Assembly: GCA_944383015.1 (NCBI GenBank)
Contig: CALWOC010000005.1
Span: forward strand, 46,574 to 110,573
Reading direction: 5' to 3'
Source: an uncultured Clostridia bacterium
GTDB taxonomy: Bacteria > Bacillota > Clostridia > TANB77 > CAG-465
Length of the DNA: 64,000 nt
The translations under genes were made by a program, and so were the position numbers. Below, piece by piece: positions 59,780 to 64,000 of this stretch. The notes beneath the pieces were generated by a model. That model did not search any database. It was given only the letters and a program-made list of their open reading frames with translations, and had not been told where the DNA came from. Numbering within the stretch: position 1 is the first letter of the stretch; the number at the start of each line of letters is the position of its first letter.

Positions 59780-60907
59780 CTAAATGTTTTGTGATGATAT
59801 ATCTGTATATGTATCAATAACAAATTCTTTAACTCTTCTTCTTGTAACTAAAGACATAAACTTAGTATCATAATTATATAAATATACACCCATTTCTTTA
59901 TCTATTTTATAAAAAACTGTATTATCTACATTTTGAAGTATTTCTATTGATGCAGAAATAACTCTTTCATTAGACTTATCATCCAAATTATATCTCCATA
60001 AAGAATCTTCATCATCTGGATTAATATAATAAAGATAATTTTCTCTAACAAACATATACTTTTGTCCATTTACCTCTTTTTTAGAGCTACTATCACTTAC
60101 ACTTTTAATATCTGCAACTTTAGAAAGTCCATCTCCTGATGTACTAACTTTATATATATAATTTGAATCAGATCTATTAACAAAATATATAGTTCCATCA
60201 TTTTCTATAGCAGATGATACTTCTTCATCTCCAGATATCTTAGTCTTTCCTTGTCCATCATAATCAAATCTATAAATAGCTTTTTCATCAGTTGTATGTG
60301 TTATTCCAAATACATTTTCATCATTTACAAGTATTTGTTCAACATTACCAATGTCAAAAGTATTACTATTACCATTTTCAATATTATATGACTTTAGTAT
60401 TCCATTATCTGTTGAAATATAAAATATCATATTATTATGTTTTACATAATTTTTTATATCATCTTTTATTATCTCTTCAATTTCATAGCTATCCTTTTTT
60501 ATTTTACAAATAGCTCCTTCTCTAATTCCATATAAGTACTCCTCTTCTACTGTAACTTTTTCAACATTACAAGAAGGCAATATACTTGTCTCATTTTCTC
60601 CTAAAGAAGTAATTGAGCTAATAGAATAAACAGGATCATAGGTATAGCCTTCAGTTATAAAATATATATTATACACTGCTTGATCATTAACTCCATCACC
60701 AAGAGTATATTTAAAATTATTATATCTTCTATAAATGATTAGCTGAACAATAATATAAACAGCTAAAGCCATAAATATAGCCATTAATATATATGTAATC
60801 TTACTTCTCTTTTTTAAAAGCTTAGAATTCTTTCTTTTTCTCTTAAGGTATTCTTTTCTTGAGATTTGCTCCCCCAAATCAAATTGCAATCTCTGCAAAG
60901 ACTTCAT
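59780..60907 (-). CDS. Membrane-anchored DUF5050-like propeller protein
   Basis: A 375-residue protein. A basic head (KRKRKNSKLLKKRSK) precedes one membrane segment (about residues 37-58), followed by an extracytoplasmic domain of repeated strands such as NMIFYISTDNGILKSYN, GTIYFVNRSDSNYIYKV and NYLYYINPDDEDSLWRYN. That matches the DUF5050 (LDL-receptor-like propeller) pattern. GAGGGGAG directly precedes the ATG. Possibly a surface-binding or sensing domain; the neighbouring sortase B is a separate transcript. Confidence 0.7.
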   Translation of the reverse strand: MKSLQRLQFDLGEQISRKEYLKRKRKNSKLLKKRSKITYILMAIFMALAVYIIVQLIIYRRYNNFKYTLGDGVNDQAVYNIYFITEGYTYDPVYSISSITSLGENETSILPSCNVEKVTVEEEYLYGIREGAICKIKKDSYEIEEIIKDDIKNYVKHNNMIFYISTDNGILKSYNIENGNSNTFDIGNVEQILVNDENVFGITHTTDEKAIYRFDYDGQGKTKISGDEEVSSAIENDGTIYFVNRSDSNYIYKVSTSGDGLSKVADIKSVSDSSSKKEVNGQKYMFVRENYLYYINPDDEDSLWRYNLDDKSNERVISASIEILQNVDNTVFYKIDKEMGVYLYNYDTKFMSLVTRRRVKEFVIDTYTDISSQNI

Positions 60908-60930
60908 CTCCCCTCTTTTGCAGGGTAAAA

Positions 60931-60959
60931 ATTATATAACATTCTACATTTTTTGTAAA
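60931..60959 (-). promoter_or_regulatory. Promoter of the DUF5050-like gene
   Basis: TTTACA, 17-base spacer, TATAAT. Confidence 0.55.
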
Positions 60960-60979
60960 TAATTTTTAACTTTTTTTGT

Positions 60980-61019
60980 AAAAAAAGTACATACTAATTC
61001 AAATATTAGTATGCACTTT
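60980..61019 (-). terminator. Terminator of sortase B gene
   Basis: Stem AAAGTGCATACTAAT and its complement (one wobble), followed by a run of seven T. Confidence 0.8.
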
Positions 61020-61025
61020 AAATTA

Positions 61026-61862
61026 TTATCTAGGCATTTCTGTATTTGAAACTAATTTTGCATGTACAACTATTCTATTTTTTGTATCTCTAGTACATGT
61101 TGAAAGTGTAATAATAGTGTCATCAACTCCAACTGTCTGATTAAAATTAATTACACTTCTAGACATCATAGCACTTAAATAAGTACTATACGCTTCATCA
61201 TTTGAAAACTGAGTTGTTAAATAATATGACTCTGGTTCATACACATATGTAGAAAATACTTTATATGTAAGTAATCTATAGTCTTTTCTATAAATATTTA
61301 TTGTAACATCATTTCCAAGTGAACCATTATAAATATTTGCAAGATCTGCAAACATTAATCCACTTGTTATATTATGTCCATAAATAACAGTATTTTTATC
61401 TGTAAAATCTGGACTATTTTTATAATCTAGAAATGGCCATCCAAATTCATTCCACGTCAAATCAATTGAATGTCTTAAGTATTTATTGTTATTTTCTGCT
61501 TGAACAAGAGAATAACTAACTGATGTTCCAGGTATTCTAATCCAACCTACAATATCTGAATTATATGCTGTCAAAGCCTCAAAATCAATACCAAATTCAG
61601 CTCCTGGATCCTCATCTTCTTTTATATCTGATATACCAGCTATATCATTAATCTCAGTCATAACTTTATTACTTTCTATATTATTTTGTACCCATTTCCA
61701 TAGCATACTTCCTGATATAACAAGACCAATTATACATACAATTAAAATAATTATAGATATTATTTTATCTACAAGTTTACTTTTTTTTGATTTTTCTTTT
61801 TTATTACCTTTTCTTGTTTCTACTGAATTTTCATCTATTTTATCTAGGTTCTTTTCACCCAT
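61026..61862 (-). CDS. srtB: Sortase B
   Basis: A 278-residue class B sortase. A lysine-rich cytoplasmic head and membrane segment (about residues 31-53) precede the catalytic domain. It starts with NSDIVGWIRIPGTSVSYSLV and has His163 in YGHN, Cys256 in TLSTC and Arg263 in KNRIVV. The long helix between strands that marks class B is present (DEAYSTYLSAMMSRS). It anchors proteins with an NPQTN-like signal; no substrate with a C-terminal sorting signal is in the window. Confidence 0.93.
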   Translation of the reverse strand: MGEKNLDKIDENSVETRKGNKKEKSKKSKLVDKIISIIILIVCIIGLVISGSMLWKWVQNNIESNKVMTEINDIAGISDIKEDEDPGAEFGIDFEALTAYNSDIVGWIRIPGTSVSYSLVQAENNNKYLRHSIDLTWNEFGWPFLDYKNSPDFTDKNTVIYGHNITSGLMFADLANIYNGSLGNDVTINIYRKDYRLLTYKVFSTYVYEPESYYLTTQFSNDEAYSTYLSAMMSRSVINFNQTVGVDDTIITLSTCTRDTKNRIVVHAKLVSNTEMPR

Positions 61863-61889
61863 AATATATCTCCTCTTTTCACAATTTTT

Positions 61890-61918
61890 ATTATATAATG
61901 AACAAAAAAAATTGTCAA
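61890..61918 (-). promoter_or_regulatory. Promoter of srtB
   Basis: Consensus TTGACA, 17-base spacer, consensus TATAAT; overlaps the stop codon of the DprA-like gene. Confidence 0.75.
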
Positions 61919-62712
61919 CAAATTATCCTACTAAGTATGAACTTTAAGTCATTCTTATTTAAAATAATATCAGCTCCTTGTTTTATTAAATAATTTGAAA
62001 AATATGAATTTTTTCTATATATATTAGAAGGTACAACAAAAATATCTCTGTTACTATCTAATAAATTATTAACAAAATTTACTATTTTTTCTTCATATCT
62101 TGCTTCTATTATTATAGCAATATCTATTATATTAATTTTAAATATATCTATATATTTATTATCTAACAAAACAATATAATTATTACTATTATTTTCTATA
62201 TTAAATTTAAAATTATTAAGTGTTATGACTTCTGTTTTATTTAAACAATCAAATTCAGTAATTAAATTATTCTTTTCCTCAATTACTATTTTAGCAAAAT
62301 ATTTAAGAAGATTTCTAGCAAATTTTGTATAATATTTATTATAATATATATAAGTATTTTTTTTATTCATATTTACCCTTTTATTTGATATATAGCAAAA
62401 TATATTAATGTTTTCATCTAATACTTTTCTAGGATATTCTATATCATCAATTGTTATTATATATAACTTATTTAAAATCACTTTATTATATATTTTCTCA
62501 ACTTTAATTTTTATTTTTTCGTCCGTAAAGCATTTTATCAATTCTTTGCTAGCTTTTATATCATTTAATAATTTAAGTAGTAAATTATTATCATTATATA
62601 AATAATAAATTGATTCTTTAGCTACTACTTTTAGTTTACTTATCAATGATAAATTTATATCTTTACGTTTTAAAGCAAGTATTTGTAGCCATAAAAAAAA
62701 TTTTTTGTACAT
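61915..62712 (-). CDS. Degenerate DprA/Smf-like protein
   Basis: A 265-residue protein. Its second half follows the DprA Rossmann-fold plan: ITIDDIEYPRKVLDENINIF, then IIIEARYEEKIVNFVNNLL, SNRDIFVVPSNI and NYLIKQGADIIL. However, the GxR/GS signature after strand 1 is replaced by IYYNKYYTK, and the SGALIT-type loop is missing. DprA loads RecA on incoming DNA; this copy probably lacks that activity or has a new one. AAGGAG supports the ATG at 62712. Extremely AT-rich, Asn/Lys/Ile-dominated composition. Confidence 0.6.
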   Translation of the reverse strand: MYKKFFLWLQILALKRKDINLSLISKLKVVAKESIYYLYNDNNLLLKLLNDIKASKELIKCFTDEKIKIKVEKIYNKVILNKLYIITIDDIEYPRKVLDENINIFCYISNKRVNMNKKNTYIYYNKYYTKFARNLLKYFAKIVIEEKNNLITEFDCLNKTEVITLNNFKFNIENNSNNYIVLLDNKYIDIFKINIIDIAIIIEARYEEKIVNFVNNLLDSNRDIFVVPSNIYRKNSYFSNYLIKQGADIILNKNDLKFILSRIIC

Positions 62713-62903
62713 TTTTTCATTTCTCCTTATAATCTTAATATAAACAAGACTAGTATAATTAAAGAATATTGAGTTTCTTATATATTTAAATTTCCATTTT
62801 ATTTCTTCTGATAACATTATAATTTAAGAACGTATGTTTGTAAATAATTTTTCCTTATTTTTAGTCGCAATTTTCAACAAAAAATTGATTTCTCATATAA
62901 TAT

Positions 62904-62942
62904 AAAAAAATGAAAGTAAACACTTTTTTAGTGTCTACTTTC
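62904..62942 (-). terminator. Terminator of proS
   Basis: A 13-bp stem GAAAGTAGACACT with its complement (one wobble) and a run of seven T. Confidence 0.85.
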
Positions 62943-62959
62943 ATTTTACTACTTAAAAT

Positions 62960-64000
62960 TTAATATTGTCTTGCTGTATATACCATATGTTTTGCTTTCT
63001 TTCCACATATTGTACACACATCTTGGAATTTATCTTCTTCAAAAGGTATGCATCTAATTGTTGTAGAATTTTCTTCTTTTATCTTATCTTCACATTCTAC
63101 ATTTCCACACCACATAATTTTAGCAAAGCCTTCTTTTTCTGAGAATAGCTTTTTATATTCTTCAAAATCATGTGCGACAAATGTACGCTTTTTAAAGTTA
63201 TCCTCGGCCATTTTATACATATTATTTTGTATATCTTCCATAAGTTTTTCCACTTTTGCTTCTAAATTATCTAAAGAAATAGTCTCTTTTTCTAGAGTAT
63301 CTCTTCTAAATATAATGCATTCATTCTTTTCTATATCCTTTGGTCCTATTTCTATTCTTACTGGTACACCTCTAAGTTCCCAATAATTAAACTTAAATCC
63401 AGGTGTTACAGAAGCTCTATCGTCTAATTCTACACTAAACCTATTTTCTAAAGTCTTCTTTAATTCCTCTGCTTTTTGAAGTACTCCTTCTTTTTGCTGA
63501 GCAATAGGAACAATCACTACTTGAATTGGAGCTATCTTAGGTGGCATTTTAAGACCCCTATCATCTCCATGAACCATTATAATTCCACCAATAACACGAG
63601 TAGTCATTCCCCATGATGTCTGATATGCATATTCAAGTTTACCTTCTTTATTTTGGAATTTTATATCAAAAGCTTTTGCAAAGTGATTTCCAAAATAATG
63701 AGATGTTCCAGATTGTAATGCTTTACCATCATGCATCATAGCTTCTATTGTATATGTTGATTCTGCTCCAGCAAACTTTTCTTTTTCAGATTTTTTTCCC
63801 ATTATAACTGGTATTGCTAAATAATCTCTTAAAAAGTCTGCATAAACTTTATGCATAGTTAGTGTTTCTTCCATTGCTTCTTGTGCTGTAGCATGAATTG
63901 TATGTCCTTCTTGCCATAAAAACTCAGCTGTTCTTAAAAATGGTCTTGTTGTTTTTTCCCATCTTACAACATTTGCCCATTGATTATATTTAAAAGGCAA
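62960..64000 (-). CDS. proS: Prolyl-tRNA synthetase, archaeal/eukaryotic-type, C-terminal part
   Basis: 347 codons including the stop, cut at its 5' end by the window edge; the frame is open at the boundary. It carries the class II motif 2 region (RWEKTTRPFLRTAEFLWQEG), the conserved GTSHYFGNHFAKAF, SWGMTTRVIGG and HGDDRGLKMPP. The anticodon-binding domain and the short C-terminal zinc-binding extension ending in VYTARQY, with cysteines in WCGNVEC and CTICGKK, mark the ProS type 3 group. That type lacks the bacterial INS editing domain, which fits the need for the YbaK editing factor in this window. Confidence 0.96.
   Translation of the reverse strand: MPFKYNQWANVVRWEKTTRPFLRTAEFLWQEGHTIHATAQEAMEETLTMHKVYADFLRDYLAIPVIMGKKSEKEKFAGAESTYTIEAMMHDGKALQSGTSHYFGNHFAKAFDIKFQNKEGKLEYAYQTSWGMTTRVIGGIIMVHGDDRGLKMPPKIAPIQVVIVPIAQQKEGVLQKAEELKKTLENRFSVELDDRASVTPGFKFNYWELRGVPVRIEIGPKDIEKNECIIFRRDTLEKETISLDNLEAKVEKLMEDIQNNMYKMAEDNFKKRTFVAHDFEEYKKLFSEKEGFAKIMWCGNVECEDKIKEENSTTIRCIPFEEDKFQDVCTICGKKAKHMVYTARQY

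Overview
This window comes from a strongly AT-rich, anaerobic, low-GC Gram-positive bacterium, most likely an uncultured gut-type member of Clostridia. The evidence is a Clostridia-type gene set (superoxide reductase, sortase B, LiaF-like stress proteins, acetate kinase, GatCAB, archaeal-type ProRS), strong AGGAGG-type ribosome binding sites, tRNAs with encoded CCA, and textbook TTGACA-N17-TATAAT promoters. Almost every gene is on the minus strand. The plus strand carries only a glycosyltransferase/membrane-protein pair, an APH-like kinase and one unknown gene. I see no insertion sequence, prophage or CRISPR array.

Layout, left to right. 1-6.4 kb: a truncated membrane protein with a sortase, a lipid-type glycosyltransferase, an HD phosphohydrolase with RecG, and desulfoferrodoxin. 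6.4-10.2 kb: gatCAB plus a DUF4358-like gene. 10.3-13.5 kb: an FUSC-like membrane protein with a possible leader-peptide/terminator unit upstream, then a two-component system. 13.6-18.4 kb: small membrane proteins, ackA, and an unrecognised operon that ends in a 5'(3')-nucleotidase. 18.5-25.2 kb: a YbaK deacylase / DNA-hypermodification-like protein / YgjP-type metalloprotein operon, followed by an MBL hydrolase and hypothetical genes.

25.3-32.0 kb holds the most striking block, a seven-gene operon for membrane-lipid synthesis. It encodes DgkA, a CDP-archaeol-synthase-like cytidylyltransferase, a CDP-alcohol phosphatidyltransferase, a phosphatidylserine decarboxylase, a UbiA prenyltransferase, a PEP-synthase-like phosphotransferase and a GNAT-like protein. 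32.1-34.4 kb: thioredoxin with a miniature ferredoxin-thioredoxin-reductase-like protein, a ferritin-like protein and small hypotheticals. 34.5-39.3 kb: a MarR-controlled heterodimeric ABC exporter. 40-45.4 kb: NagZ, a divergent DnaB-like ATPase, a permuted NlpC/P60 protein, amylomaltase and a toxin-like protein.

45.4-53.3 kb: a 6S RNA candidate, two tRNA clusters that share an identical 163-bp segment, DUF4097/LiaF-like proteins, prs behind a leader-peptide attenuator, and small genes including a 52-residue one. 53.3-59.3 kb: a dagK-dgt-leuS-GGDEF/EAL operon. 59.3-64 kb: a secreted EF-hand/dockerin-like protein, a membrane-anchored propeller, sortase B, a degenerate DprA-like protein and the 3' part of proS.

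The best candidates for something undescribed are the lipid operon, the chromosomal thymine-hypermodification-like gene, the two small-ORF leaders (ahead of prs and of the FUSC-like gene), and the unrecognised 15.9-18.4 kb operon. All family assignments were made by eye from motifs, without database searches.
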